A stretch of 64,000 nt of DNA from Erythrobacter sanguineus (GCF_900143235.1 NZ_FRDF01000002.1:62001-126000), one strand, 5' to 3'; counted from the stretch's first letter, positions 34,956 through 44,478 are shown. The notes: generated from the sequence alone by a model not told the origin. Numbers and translations: made by a program.

Positions 34956-36272
34956 CTACTTTTTCATCAAATCAAGCGTCGCTGCTGTCAGCGCCTCGGT
35001 TGCGGTGGCGATCACCACCGGGGCATCGGGCGCCCAGAACGGCGAGTGCAGCGAAGGCAGGTCGATCTCGCCCTTCTGCGCCTTTTCCCATTCCTCTGCA
35101 TGAACGCCGCCAACCCAGAAGATCAGCGATTCGACGGTCTCGCGGTCGGCGCGGTAGAACTGGCTGAAATCCTCGCCCCCCATCACCGCCGGAGTTTCGA
35201 AGACGCGGCCTTCGAAACGGGTCTTCAGCCCCGCCATCACCAGATCCGTGAATTCCGGCGTGTTGTAGGTCGCCGGCGTATAGGGATCGGAGACGGTCAC
35301 GCGGGGCAGCTTGTCCTCCGGCATCCCGGCGGCCAGCGCCTCGCCCCTGGCGATCCGGGCAATCCCGTCGAGCAGGTGCTGGCGGGTCTTGTCGGCATAG
35401 CTGCGCACGGTGATCTGCAGCCGCGCTTCGTCGGGGATGATGTTGTGCTTCGACCCGGCCTGAAAGCTGCCGACGGTCACCACGGCCGGTTCCTGCGGGT
35501 CAAGCTCGCGGCTCACCAGCGTTTGCAGCCGGGCGACGATGTGCGAGGCGATGACGATCGGGTCCTTGGTCGTGTGCGGATAGGCGCCGTGGCCGCCCAC
35601 CCCCGGCACCACGATGTCGACGGAATCGACATTGGCCAGCGCAAAACCCTTGGAATAGCCGATCAGCCCCGCCGGAGCCTGCGCAGCGTCGTGGAAGGCC
35701 AGCACGTAATCCGGCTTGGGAAAACGGGTATACAGCCCGTCATCCAGCATCGCCTTTGCGCCCTCGCCGATTTCCTCGGCCGGTTGCAGGATCATCACCA
35801 GCGTGCCTGACCATTGGTCCTTGCGCTCCGCCAGCAGCTGGGCGGTGCCGACCCATGCGGTCATGTGGGTATCGTGACCGCAGGCGTGCATAATGCCGGT
35901 CTCGATCCCGCTTGCAGGAACGCCGGTGCGCTTTGAAGCATAGGGCAGCCCGGTCTGTTCGATCACCGGCAGCCCGTCCATATCGGCGCGCAGCATCACC
36001 GTGGGGCCATCGCCGTTTGTCATCACCGCGACCACCCCGGTCCTGCCGACGCCCTCGGTCACTTCAAAGCCCAGCGCGCGGGCGCGGGCGGCCAGCTTCT
36101 TCGCGGTCTCGACTTCCTGGAACGACAGTTCGGGATTGGCGTGGAGATCCTGATACAGCGCGACCAGCGCGGGCATATCCGCTGCCACCGCATCGCGCAG
36201 TTCGTCCGCCTGCGCCGGCACCGCCATCAGCGCCAGCGCGCTTGCCCCTGCCCGAATCGCCATTAACCGCAT
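34956..36272 (-). CDS. M20-family amidohydrolase with signal peptide
   Basis: The protein has 438 residues from the ATG at 36272, which follows AAAGGGGAATGTG. A Sec signal peptide (MRLMAIRAGASALALMAVPAQA) directs export. The M20 metallopeptidase/hippurate hydrolase motifs are visible: LHANPELSFQE, MLRADMDGLPV, MHACGHDTHM, LQPAEEIGEGA and GGEDFS. It probably hydrolyses N-acyl amino acids or related amides in the periplasm. It lies downstream of the SLC13-type transporter on the same strand with a 190-bp gap; the two may not share a transcript. Confidence 0.9.
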   Translation of the reverse strand: MRLMAIRAGASALALMAVPAQADELRDAVAADMPALVALYQDLHANPELSFQEVETAKKLAARARALGFEVTEGVGRTGVVAVMTNGDGPTVMLRADMDGLPVIEQTGLPYASKRTGVPASGIETGIMHACGHDTHMTAWVGTAQLLAERKDQWSGTLVMILQPAEEIGEGAKAMLDDGLYTRFPKPDYVLAFHDAAQAPAGLIGYSKGFALANVDSVDIVVPGVGGHGAYPHTTKDPIVIASHIVARLQTLVSRELDPQEPAVVTVGSFQAGSKHNIIPDEARLQITVRSYADKTRQHLLDGIARIARGEALAAGMPEDKLPRVTVSDPYTPATYNTPEFTDLVMAGLKTRFEGRVFETPAVMGGEDFSQFYRADRETVESLIFWVGGVHAEEWEKAQKGEIDLPSLHSPFWAPDAPVVIATATEALTAATLDLMKK

Positions 36273-36463
36273 CACATTCCCCTTTGCTTATTCGCCCATG
36301 CGCGCGCCGTGTTGGAGACACATGAGATACTGTACAGGACTGAAAAATCCCCGCCCCCCGCGCCCGCCAACCGGACACCGAAAACATGGTCATGGAGCGC
36401 AGTGCAGCAGATCATCGCGGCAGCATGGCACATTGCACCGCGATTAGGAAAGCGCCCTGCCCG

Positions 36464-38299
36464 TTACAGCCCGTACCACAACACCAGCAACACCGAGAGC
36501 ACCGTCACCATCAGCGCCACCAGCGGTACCCCGGCGCGCAGGTAATCGCCGAATTCATACCCGCCTTCGGACATGATCAGCATGTTGGTCTGATAGGCGA
36601 TCGGGGTGGCGTAACACAGGTTGCAGCCGAACAGCACCGCCAGCACCAGCGGTTCGGGCGGTAATCCCAACTGGGTCGCAAGGCTGAACGCAATCGGCGT
36701 GCCGATGGTCGCCGCCGTGGCGTTGGAGGCAAAATTGGTGACAAGGGTAACGAACAGCATGATCGCCGAAAGCACCAGCGCAGGGGGCAGATAGGCGAGG
36801 CCGAGCGCGAGCGCCTGCCCCAGAAACTCGGCCGCGCCGCTGGCATCGATCACCCGGCCAATCGCGATGCTGGCCGCGATCAGCACGATCACCTTGGCTG
36901 ACAGCGCCCGGCCGACGCGATCAAATTTCACGCAGCCGGTCACGAACATCAGGATCGCGCCCGCCAGCGCGGCAATCGCAATCGGCAGCTTGATCGGGGC
37001 AAAGCCCCCGCCATCGAACCACGGCAGTCCGAGCGATGCGGTCGCAATCGCCCCGGCCATGATTGCACCGGCCAGCACCGCCTTTGACCGGCGCGGCAGC
37101 TCACGCGCGCCTTCGAGCCGCAGCAACCCGTCATTATTGGCAAAGTTCTGGAGGTCTTCCTCGATCCCCATCACCAGCAGCACGTCGCCTTCCAGGATCC
37201 TGAGGTCGCCGGCTTCGCTATAGGTATTGCGTTCGCCCAGCACCCGGTCGGGCCGGTGGATGCCCAGCACCGCTACGCCATAAAGATCGGCGATCCCCGA
37301 ACTGGCCAGCGTGCGGGTGATCAGGCGCGAATCCGCCGTCACCGTCATCTCGACCGCGAAGATATCCTCGCCATGAGCCTTGGAAACGCGGCGGATCCGG
37401 TCAAGCACCCAGGTCGGCGCAAGTTCACCCTTGAGCGCGCGGGCGGCCTCTTCGATGGCCTCGTGGGTGCCGGAAATATGCAGGCGCTGCTGCGGCTGGA
37501 GCGCGCCGGTCGGCTGATCGTGAAAAATGATCCCCGGCGGCAGCTTGTCCTGAATCGCGGAAAGTTCTGCCCCGGCCAGCAGGCTGCTGCTGCCGACCCG
37601 CAGGCGGGTGTGGAAAATGCGCCGGATGTTTTCAGGCACCACCGAATTGTCGCGCAGCAGGCGCGGCATCACCAGCCACAGATAGGGCAGCGCCACCACC
37701 GCGGCGATGAGAACGATCGGAGTGAACTGGAACACCCCGATGGTCTCCATCCCGATATCCTCGGCAATGCTGACCACCAGAATATTGGTCGAGGTGCCGA
37801 TGGTGGTGCCCATCCCGCCGATCAGCACCGCCGAATTGACCGGCATCAGGGTCTTGGACGAAGCCGCCACGCCCTTCCCCGCCAGCGCGACAAGGATCGG
37901 CAGCATCAGCACCATGACCGGCGTATCATTGACGAACATCGACAGCGAGAAGGCGATCAGCAGCGCGAACAGCAGCCCGATTCCGGCATTGGCGCGGAAC
38001 ACGCTTTCAAGCAGGCGGGCAAACGGTTCCAGCGCGCCGGTCACCACCAGTCCGCGCCCCATGATCATCAGCGCACAGATGGTGATCAGCGCCTGATGCC
38101 CGAATCCCCCGAAGGCCAGCGCCAGCCCGTCAGTCGGCTTGGTCCCTTCGAGCGGCGCGAAATACAGCCCCACGCCGATAACCGCGATGGTGATGAGCGA
38201 GATAATCTCGACCGGATAACGCCCGCGCCCGAAGGCGATGAACATCGCGATGGTCACGGCCATGGCGGCTATCGCGTGATAGGATGGGGCTTCCAGCAT
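36464..38299 (-). CDS. SLC13-family anion permease with regulatory TrkA-C domains
   Basis: The protein has 611 residues. Membrane segments flank two central cytosolic TrkA-C-like domains: about residues 220-300 (SSLLAGAELSAIQDKLPPGIIFHDQP) and 300-390 (FAVEMTVTADSRLITRTLASSGIADLYGV). The transporter signature NDTPVMVLMLPI and the C-terminal TNFASNATAATIGTPIAFSLA repeat match the DASS/SLC13 (sulfate/dicarboxylate-type) fold. Substrate is unknown. tRNA-Leu lies directly upstream. Confidence 0.85.
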   Translation of the reverse strand: MLEAPSYHAIAAMAVTIAMFIAFGRGRYPVEIISLITIAVIGVGLYFAPLEGTKPTDGLALAFGGFGHQALITICALMIMGRGLVVTGALEPFARLLESVFRANAGIGLLFALLIAFSLSMFVNDTPVMVLMLPILVALAGKGVAASSKTLMPVNSAVLIGGMGTTIGTSTNILVVSIAEDIGMETIGVFQFTPIVLIAAVVALPYLWLVMPRLLRDNSVVPENIRRIFHTRLRVGSSSLLAGAELSAIQDKLPPGIIFHDQPTGALQPQQRLHISGTHEAIEEAARALKGELAPTWVLDRIRRVSKAHGEDIFAVEMTVTADSRLITRTLASSGIADLYGVAVLGIHRPDRVLGERNTYSEAGDLRILEGDVLLVMGIEEDLQNFANNDGLLRLEGARELPRRSKAVLAGAIMAGAIATASLGLPWFDGGGFAPIKLPIAIAALAGAILMFVTGCVKFDRVGRALSAKVIVLIAASIAIGRVIDASGAAEFLGQALALGLAYLPPALVLSAIMLFVTLVTNFASNATAATIGTPIAFSLATQLGLPPEPLVLAVLFGCNLCYATPIAYQTNMLIMSEGGYEFGDYLRAGVPLVALMVTVLSVLLVLWYGL

Positions 38300-38367
38300 G
38301 GTCTGCCACAGGGGCTAACCAACAGCGTCATGCAAACACAAGCGAATTGTCACAAGCATCAATGCGG

Positions 38368-38452
38368 TGGTGCCCCTGGCCAGACTCGAACTGGCACTTC
38401 TTTCGAAACTCGATTTTGAGTCGAGCGCGTCTACCAATTCCACCACAGGGGC
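38368..38452 (-). tRNA. tRNA-Leu (CAA)
   Basis: It is 85 nt long including CCA. The acceptor GCCCCTG pairs with CAGGGGC. The anticodon stem CTCGA/TCGAG encloses loop CTCAAAA with anticodon CAA. The long variable arm is of class II type. Confidence 0.95.
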
Positions 38453-38506
38453 GCCTGCGCGGATGCCCGCGCTGTTAGCGAGGGCGAAGCGCCAAGGCAA
38501 TGGCCT

Positions 38507-39325
38507 CTATCTCAAGGCTCCGGCGAGCAGCTTGTGCAATTTCGAATGCAGCACATCGTTTGCCGCCAGCACCTGATCGGCATGGATCGGCGCCGAACGC
38601 CCGCGGAAGTCGGACACGAACCCGCCCGCCTCGCGCACCAGCAGGCAGCCCGCGGCGGTGTCCCATTCAGAAAGACCGCTTTCCCAGAACCCGTCGAACC
38701 GCCCCTGCGCCACATAGGCGAGATCGAGCGAGGCTGCGCCGAACCGGCGAATGCCGGCAACTTCGGGGCCGATCGCGCCGAAGATCCGGCTCCATTCGGC
38801 AAAGTCGCCGTGCCCGAAGAACGGCACGCCTGTCGCCACCAGGGCATCGGCGAGGCGCGACCGAGCCGAGACGCGCAGCCGCGCATCCTGCAGCCAGGCA
38901 CCGCGCGATTTTTCCGCCCAATAGGTCTGATCCGTGATCGGCTGATAGACCACGCCCGCCACCACATCGCCCCAGCCCTTTCCGTCTGCACGCGGTTCCT
39001 GCGCGGCGATGGAAATGGCGAAATGGGGAATGCCGTGGAGGAAGTTGCTGGTGCCATCGAGCGGATCGACGATCCAGCGCGGCATACCGGGATCACCCTC
39101 GATCACGCCGGCCTCTTCCATCACGAAGCCCCAGCCGGGCCGCGCAGCGATGAGTTCGTCATAAATCGTGCGCTCTGACCGAATATCCGCCTTGCTGACG
39201 AAATCGGCCGGGCCCTTGCGGCTCGCCTGCAAATGTTCGACTTCGCCGAAATCACGCCGCAAACGCCCACCCGCCTTGCGCGCGGCGCGTTCCATCACGC
39301 GGATCAGGCCGGAAATAGCTGCCAT
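38507..39325 (-). CDS. Inositol monophosphatase family protein
   Basis: The protein has 272 residues from the ATG at 39325. Family metal-site motifs are clear: EEAGVIEG (E-E motif), WIVDPLDGTSNFLHGIPHFAISIA (DPxDGTxNF) and SEWDTAAGCLLVREAGG (WDxAAG). It is a Mg2+-dependent phosphatase of inositol-1-phosphate or a related sugar phosphate (SuhB-like). It follows efp on the same strand, with a palindromic repeat between them. The open frame upstream of the ATG runs into that repeat and is not taken as coding. Confidence 0.92.
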   Translation of the reverse strand: MAAISGLIRVMERAARKAGGRLRRDFGEVEHLQASRKGPADFVSKADIRSERTIYDELIAARPGWGFVMEEAGVIEGDPGMPRWIVDPLDGTSNFLHGIPHFAISIAAQEPRADGKGWGDVVAGVVYQPITDQTYWAEKSRGAWLQDARLRVSARSRLADALVATGVPFFGHGDFAEWSRIFGAIGPEVAGIRRFGAASLDLAYVAQGRFDGFWESGLSEWDTAAGCLLVREAGGFVSDFRGRSAPIHADQVLAANDVLHSKLHKLLAGALR

Positions 39326-39345
39326 GAAAAACTCTCTGCGGTTCG

Positions 39346-39411
39346 CCTCGAGCAAAGTCGAGAGGCGGTTGTCCGGCGCTGGTGTGTCTCGACTTCGCTC
39401 GACACGAACGG
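39346..39411. repeat. Palindromic repeat (TCTCGACTTCGCTCGACACGAACGG type)
   Basis: CCTCGAGCAAAGTCGAGAGG on the left and GTCTCGACTTCGCTCGACAC on the right are near-inverted copies that can fold into a long hairpin. The motif is of a common interspersed repeat type. It lies between efp and the IMPase gene and, if transcribed, would form a stem-loop in the shared mRNA. Confidence 0.7.
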
Positions 39412-39424
39412 GGTTGGTTTGGGC

Positions 39425-39988
39425 TCAGCTCGCCTTGCCGACATAGGCCTGTTCGTAAACATCGACGATGATGCGCGTGCCGCTGCCGATATGCGGCGGG
39501 ACCATGATGCGCACGCCATTGTCGAGGATCGCGGGCTTGTAGCTGGACGAGGCGGTCTGCCCCTTTACCACTGCGTCGGCCTCAACGATCATGGCTTCGA
39601 TCTGCGAAGGCAGTTCGACCGAGATCGGCTTTTCGTCCCACAGCTCAAGATTGACCTGCATCCCGTCCTGCAAAAACGGGCGCGCATCGCCCAGCAGATC
39701 GCCCGGCAGGGTAAGCTGTTCGTAGGTGTCATTGTCCATGAACACCAGATCCTCGCCCTCGGCATAGAGGAACTGGAATTCCTTGGTGTCGAGCCGCACG
39801 CGTTCAATCGTGTCGGCGCTGCGGAAGCGCACATTGGTCTTGCGGCCATCCTGCAGGTTCTTCATCTCGACCTGCATATAGGCCCCGCCCTTGCCCGGCT
39901 GGGTATGCTGGATCTTGGCGACTTTCCAGATGCCGCCTTCATATTCCAGAATGTTGCCGGGGCGAATATCGACGCCGCTGATCTTCAT
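39425..39988 (-). CDS. efp: Translation elongation factor P
   Basis: The protein has 187 residues. EF-P relieves ribosome stalling at polyproline. The tip loop [11 protein letters not shown] carries Lys33, the position modified in many bacteria. The modifying enzyme genes are not in the window. The C-terminal signature ([29 protein letters not shown], then a [13 protein letters not shown] stretch) is typical. It is divergent from the exported 140-residue protein gene, with 172 bp between starts. Confidence 0.95.
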   Translation of the reverse strand: MKISGVDIRPGNILEYEGGIWKVAKIQHTQPGKGGAYMQVEMKNLQDGRKTNVRFRSADTIERVRLDTKEFQFLYAEGEDLVFMDNDTYEQLTLPGDLLGDARPFLQDGMQVNLELWDEKPISVELPSQIEAMIVEADAVVKGQTASSSYKPAILDNGVRIMVPPHIGSGTRIIVDVYEQAYVGKAS

Positions 39989-40160
39989 AGGGCTACGGGC
40001 CTTTTTCTGAAGGAAATCGTGGGAGGGCGCACCACCGACTGGCAGGCATCCCGCAAATTATGCGCGCCGATAGCCGATAGCGCCCGGCTCGGCAAGCGTG
40101 GGCAAGAGCCATGCGAAAGGCTTGGCGTTGGCCGCAGCAGGCTGGTAGGGCGCGCTGGCC

Positions 40161-40583
40161 ATGCGGAACCGATATGTCATTATGCTTGCGCTGGGCGCGG
40201 CTGCCCTTGCCGGACTGGTTCCGGGCATGGCCGATGCGCAGGATCGCAAGACCTCGCGCCCGCAATCACGCGCCGGAATGGCCGATGGCGGCGTGCTCTC
40301 CACGATGCCGCACGGCCTCTATGAATGCGCCGTTCCCGGCGATGCCGGGGGTGAGGCCTATATCGTGATCGCCGAAGAAAGTTTCCGCATCGGCACCGCA
40401 TCAAGCTATACCAATGCGCAAGGCAACGGCATCTACCTGATGCGCGGGCGCGAACTGGTGTTCACCCGCGGCCCCAAGAAAGACCAGCGCTTCCGCCGGA
40501 TCGGCGACAACATGCTGCAGAAACTCGCAGCCGACGGCAGCCTTGGCAAACTGATCTGCACGCGCCGCGGCAGCCCGGACTGA
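40161..40583 (+). CDS. Exported hypothetical protein
   Basis: The protein has 140 residues and is not recognised. A Sec signal peptide is evident (MRNRYVIMLALGAAALAGLVPGMADA). The mature part is small, with one cysteine pair candidate (YECAVPG and LICTRR). It reads as a beta-rich periplasmic domain: GLYECAVPGDAGGEAYIVI, then an SFRIGTASSYTNAQG stretch, GIYLMRGRELVFTRGP and DNMLQKLAADG. It lies next to efp on the opposite strand. No operon partner follows; the next gene is convergent. Confidence 0.7.
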   Translation: MRNRYVIMLALGAAALAGLVPGMADAQDRKTSRPQSRAGMADGGVLSTMPHGLYECAVPGDAGGEAYIVIAEESFRIGTASSYTNAQGNGIYLMRGRELVFTRGPKKDQRFRRIGDNMLQKLAADGSLGKLICTRRGSPD

Positions 40584-40694
40584 CCAGCCCCGCACTCACC
40601 AGCCCCCGACTGACCAACCGGGCACCGGGGCGCACATGGTTGCGGAGGGTTGATTTCAGCAGGACGCGGGCAGACAGTGCCCTGAAAGCCCGTA

Positions 40695-41789
40695 TCAATC
40701 CACCAACGCGCTCTGGTGGCGGTTTTGCACTCTGGAGGGGGCAGGATTGGTGGGAAGATCCAGCAGATCGCCAAGGCTCATGGGATGGGCAGCCAAGGTC
40801 GGGTGCGGCGAATATCCGTCATGCCAGTATTTGGGTTCGATCATGTCCCGTGCGATGCTCATCCCGAAGAAACGCCGGGCATGTGGCGATCGGTTGTCAG
40901 GCCCGGCATGGAGCAGATCACTCCGATAAAGAATGACCGTGCCCTTGCGCGGCGCCGTCTGCACCAGACAGAACAGGTTATCGAGGGCGCGGCGGTTGCG
41001 ATAAAGCTTCCACAATGTGCCCGGGCCAAGCCTGCGAAGGCTGAATTGGGAATTCTTCCCCAACGCAAAGCGCAGCAGATTTGGCTGGTGCTGATCCCAC
41101 TTGGTCGAGAACACACGGTCACGAAATTCACCCGGTGCCAAAGGAGCCTTTGGGTCCTGGCGCATGCCCCACAGCTTTTTCAGGTTATGTCGGAAGATGC
41201 GATAGTTACATCCTGTCCGAAACAGCTCCATCAAGGCATAGGCCTTGCCGTCATGCCTGTTCCCGGCCCCACCATACATGTGCGTGCCCGGAACAAATAC
41301 CGTCCCGCCCTGCTGTTCCGACACATTTTCGACAGCCGCAAACATGCTGATCACGCCGCTCGGATCGCGGTGGATATACTGATGCGATGAGCCGAAATAG
41401 CTGGTGAACGTGGCCATTTCGAGAACCGGGCGTGAGCGGCCACAATACTCCGACAGAACGCCTTGAAGACGCTGGCACAGGCTGGCGGCAAAGCGCGTTA
41501 CGGGCGGAGACGAAGGAAGCGAGCAGAAATCGCGGCGCAGATAATGATTATCCGTCTCGCTGGCGAAGGACGATCTGCTGCGATCGGGATCGTCGATGGT
41601 TTGCCGCATCAGATCCCGGCCAACATCCGCTTCTTCATCCGACAAAAGATTGGTCAGGACCACCAGACCGTGAAGATCCATCATCGTCAGGGCTTGCCGG
41701 ACACAATGATCCGCAAGCTGGCCCTTGTCATCCAGCACGGCAGGCACTTCAAACGCGGAGGTGTCGTTGGAAACCTTGAATTCAGTCAT
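40695..41789 (-). CDS. Phytanoyl-CoA dioxygenase (PhyH)-like Fe(II)/2-oxoglutarate oxygenase
   Basis: The protein has 364 residues from the ATG at 41789. The iron facial triad is visible as HRD (His140, Asp142) in QYIHRDPSG and the distal His294 in LLHAGPDNRS, with Arg300 for 2-oxoglutarate. An insert between them (about 195-275) is longer than usual. It should hydroxylate an unknown substrate. Its DNA is visibly less GC-rich than the neighbours and its codon use is more mixed. It is flanked by gene-poor DNA, which suggests acquisition by transfer. No partner gene is adjacent. Confidence 0.82.
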   Translation of the reverse strand: MTEFKVSNDTSAFEVPAVLDDKGQLADHCVRQALTMMDLHGLVVLTNLLSDEEADVGRDLMRQTIDDPDRSRSSFASETDNHYLRRDFCSLPSSPPVTRFAASLCQRLQGVLSEYCGRSRPVLEMATFTSYFGSSHQYIHRDPSGVISMFAAVENVSEQQGGTVFVPGTHMYGGAGNRHDGKAYALMELFRTGCNYRIFRHNLKKLWGMRQDPKAPLAPGEFRDRVFSTKWDQHQPNLLRFALGKNSQFSLRRLGPGTLWKLYRNRRALDNLFCLVQTAPRKGTVILYRSDLLHAGPDNRSPHARRFFGMSIARDMIEPKYWHDGYSPHPTLAAHPMSLGDLLDLPTNPAPSRVQNRHQSALVD

Positions 41790-41852
41790 GCCAATCTGCC
41801 TTGTAGCCCTCCGACAATTTCCGGGCGGCCTGCCGTTTGCCGTCACGTTCAT

Positions 41853-42238
41853 GTGTGGCAGTGCCGGAGGGTCTGGAGCCGGGCCCTTTTGTTGGCGCAG
41901 AAATTTCTAGATCGGGTTAACAGGACGCGATTGACGGAGTGTCATACCAATGCCCGATGAGCTTCACTCATCGCGCATTGGATAAGCCCGTGCGGCGCTC
42001 GAGCATTTCCAGCGCGCGATGCGTCAGCATCTTGGCGCGCTGGTATCAGAGGCCGGTTCCTGACCAGACAGGCGCAGGGAAAAAGCAGTCGGGCAACGGG
42101 CCGCAGTTCGGCGGCAGGAATGACCTGCCCTCCCCCAACCTTGCGGCAAAGGGGTGCCAAAGTGGCGGTCGGCTCAGCATCCCAAAGCGGGCGCGCATGC
42201 ATGCGCCCTCAAGGCATATCGCCTTGCCCGCAGAGCGT
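41853..42238. other. Gene-poor stretch between the PhyH-like gene and thiE
   Basis: I see no credible gene in these 386 bp. The only open frame (41942-42202, minus, 86 codons) has low-complexity content and no ribosome site. The one clear structure is the hairpin at 41947-41981. The base composition is close to that of the neighbouring PhyH-like gene, so it may be the remains of an insertion. Confidence 0.6.
41947..41981. terminator. Strong stem-loop downstream of thiE
   Basis: CCAATGCCCGATGAG and CTCATCGCGCATTGG pair over 15 bp with a single mismatch around a 5-nt loop. It is about 260 bp beyond the thiE stop and 160 bp upstream of the PhyH-like gene. No U-tract follows on either strand, so it may be a repeat element or mRNA-end structure rather than a standard terminator. 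Confidence 0.5.
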
Positions 42239-42871
42239 TCAGTCGCGCTTGATCGCCTTGGCAAAGCCCGCGATCGCGGCAACTTCATCTCCGCCCCACA
42301 CTGCGCCCGACACGGCGAGAAAATCGGCGCCGGCTTCCACCAGCGGGCCGCAGTTATCGGGCGTGATCCCGCCAATCACCACGCAGGGGATTTCGAACAC
42401 CGTCGTCCACCAGCGCACGATCTCCAGATCGGGCACTTCGGCGTCCGCGCCCTTGTCCTTCGTGGTCGAAGGGAAGAACGCGCCGAAGGCGATGTAGTCT
42501 GCCCCTGCCTCGCCCGCTTCCATCGCCATATGGCGGCTGGCGTGGCAGGTGACGCCGATCTGCGCCTCGCGCCCCAATTCCTCGCGCGCATCGCGCGGCG
42601 ATCCGTCATCCTGCCCCAGATGCACCCCGTCGGCCTTCAGCCGCTTCGCCAACGCAACCGAATCATTGACGATGAAGGCGACGTCATGCGCAGCGCAAAT
42701 CGCCTGAAGCGGCGCGGCCAGGTCGGCGGCCTCGTGGTTGTCCACACCCTTCACCCGGAACTGGAAAGCGGTGACGAGGCCTTTGCCCGCGGCCAGCGCA
42801 CGTTCAAGCCGCTGGGGAAAGTCGCCGCCGACATCAAGCGGCGAGATGAGGTAAAGCTGGGTATCAGTCAT
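42239..42871 (-). CDS. thiE: Thiamine phosphate synthase
   Basis: The protein has 210 residues. It joins HMP-diphosphate and thiazole phosphate to give thiamine monophosphate. The barrel motifs are GLVTAFQFRVKG (variant of the usual LVQLR-K), AFIVNDSVALAKRLKADGVHLGQDD, VTCHASRHMAMEAGEAGADYIAFGAFFPSTTKDKG and VVIGGITPDNCGPLVEAGADFLAV. No TPP riboswitch is seen upstream. It lies 84 bp after fda on the same strand and may be co-transcribed with it. Confidence 0.92.
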   Translation of the reverse strand: MTDTQLYLISPLDVGGDFPQRLERALAAGKGLVTAFQFRVKGVDNHEAADLAAPLQAICAAHDVAFIVNDSVALAKRLKADGVHLGQDDGSPRDAREELGREAQIGVTCHASRHMAMEAGEAGADYIAFGAFFPSTTKDKGADAEVPDLEIVRWWTTVFEIPCVVIGGITPDNCGPLVEAGADFLAVSGAVWGGDEVAAIAGFAKAIKRD

Positions 42872-42955
42872 GGCCGCGCTGGCTAATCGCTCACGCCGCG
42901 CCTGTCACTATTTAAGGCGTCACCTTAAGGCGTCACCTGTCCAGACGCCACCTGT

Positions 42956-43840
42956 TCAGACGCTCGCACTGGCAATCTGGTCGATCGCCTTGCCCAGCAC
43001 GGTGTCGAATTCATCATCCGACTGACCTTTGCGCAGGTCCTGCAACAGCCCGCGGCTGAAACTGGCGATCATGCCAGGGTTCTGCGCCAGCCGCGCGCAG
43101 GCATCATCGGTGGAGAACCCGCCCGACAACGCGACCATGCGCAGCACCCGGGGGTGGCGCGCCAGCAGAGTGTAAAGGCCCGCAGTCGCCGGGATCGACA
43201 GCTTCAGCATCACCTGCTGGCCTTCGGGCAAGGCGTCCAGATGCTTTGTGATTTCCGCAAGCAGGATCGCCTCACCCGCCGCGCGATCTGCGGCGGTGAT
43301 GTCATATTCGGGCTCGATGATCGGCATCAGCCCGGCGGCGATGATCTGCGTTGCAACTTCGAACTGCTGAGCGACCACGGCGGCGATTCCCCCCGGGTTG
43401 GCCGACTTGATGACCGAACGCATCTTGGTGCCGAACATGCCCGCAGCAACCGATTTTTCGAGCAGCGCCGCCAGCTTCACCATCGGCTTCATCAATTGAA
43501 CGCCATCCGCTTCGTCCGCCAGACCTTCATCGACCTTGATGAAGGGCACGATCCCGCGCGCCTTCAGCGCATCGCCGGTGGACTGGCCGCCCACCAGCCC
43601 ATCCATCGTCCTTTCGAACAGGATCGCACCGATCACCTTGCCGCTGGCGAAGCACGGCGAGGTGATGACGCGGGCACGCATGGCGTGGATCGCGGCGAAC
43701 ATTTCATCATCGCCCGACCATTCGCTGTCTTCCACACCATAACCGCGCAGCGCCTTGGGCGTGGAGCCACCCGACTGATCAAGCGCGGCGATGAAGCCCT
43801 GCCCGGTGGCAATGCGGGTCGTCATTTCGCGGGTGTTCAT
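42956..43840 (-). CDS. fda: Class I fructose-bisphosphate aldolase
   Basis: The protein has 294 residues, the length of the compact bacterial class I aldolases. The N-terminal FIAALDQSGGSTPKAL, FERTMDG, GIVPFIKVDEGL and the Schiff-base lysine region MLKLSIPA are typical. It cleaves fructose-1,6-bisphosphate in glycolysis and forms it in gluconeogenesis. With tkt, gap and pgk upstream on the same strand, it completes a carbon-metabolism block. Two small genes separate it from pgk. Confidence 0.92.
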   Translation of the reverse strand: MNTREMTTRIATGQGFIAALDQSGGSTPKALRGYGVEDSEWSGDDEMFAAIHAMRARVITSPCFASGKVIGAILFERTMDGLVGGQSTGDALKARGIVPFIKVDEGLADEADGVQLMKPMVKLAALLEKSVAAGMFGTKMRSVIKSANPGGIAAVVAQQFEVATQIIAAGLMPIIEPEYDITAADRAAGEAILLAEITKHLDALPEGQQVMLKLSIPATAGLYTLLARHPRVLRMVALSGGFSTDDACARLAQNPGMIASFSRGLLQDLRKGQSDDEFDTVLGKAIDQIASASV

Positions 43841-44008
43841 TGCGGCGTTCTCCAGTGGCGCGGGGCGGGGTATGATAGGGTCTTGGCGGCTGCCCGCACA
43901 GGTTTATGCATACCTATGCAAAGCAGCTTTCGCACGCGCCATTAGCGAGGGTATCGGCTGGCTGCAACCACCCATGCTGCACCTGCACAGCAGGCACCGG
44001 CATGCGGA

Positions 44009-44461
44009 TCAACGCCGGGTCAGCCGCCGGATGATGCCGGTAAAGCTGAGCGCCGGCTTGCCGTCGCCTGTCACCATCCCGCGCACGAAAATCGTCTTGC
44101 CGCCGCCGCGTGTAACCTCGCCGCGCGCCTCGACCAGTGCGCCGGGCGGCACCGCGCCGAGAAAATCGCCCGCGAGGTTGAGTGTCACCGCGTGATCGCC
44201 GTTCAATTCCTCAGTGGCGATGGCGAACAGCGCAAAATCGGCGAAGGTCAGCAGGCAGCCGCCGTGCATGAACCCGCCGCCGTTCATGTGGCGCGGCTCG
44301 GCGCGAAAGGCGCTGAGATAGGAGCCGTCATCCTCGCGCTTCATGTAGAACGGGCCGGAGCGGGTCTCGTACGGATCCTGCGTCCAGTGCCGCCAGCCGG
44401 TAAACTCGCCCTCGGCGCACAGGCTGGCCGAGGCGTAGCCCCAATCATCGGTTTCCCTCAT
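44009..44461 (-). CDS. PaaI-type hotdog-fold thioesterase
   Basis: The protein has 150 residues from the ATG at 44461; a GTG at 44488 overlaps the preceding stop. The hotdog signature NGGGFMHGGCLLTFADFALFAIA followed by HAVTLNLAGDFLGAVPPGALVEARGEV is that of PaaI/YdiI-like acyl-CoA thioesterases. The substrate is unknown. It sits between the DUF4440-type gene and fda. Confidence 0.85.
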   Translation of the reverse strand: MRETDDWGYASASLCAEGEFTGWRHWTQDPYETRSGPFYMKREDDGSYLSAFRAEPRHMNGGGFMHGGCLLTFADFALFAIATEELNGDHAVTLNLAGDFLGAVPPGALVEARGEVTRGGGKTIFVRGMVTGDGKPALSFTGIIRRLTRR

Positions 44462-44478
44462 TCTGCCTATCCCCGTGC

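Noticed and set aside
40584-40640. Imperfect tandem CTGACCAGCCCC-like repeats after the exported protein gene
   Set aside because: There are few diverged copies over about 45 bp; it is probably simple sequence drift.
41942-42202. 86-codon minus frame downstream of thiE
   Set aside because: It has no ribosome site and low-complexity residues, and it ends in the strong hairpin.
42872-42955. Short direct repeats (AAGGCGTCACCT type) between fda and thiE
   Set aside because: There are only two or three partial copies; this is too little for a functional repeat and there is no TPP riboswitch consensus.
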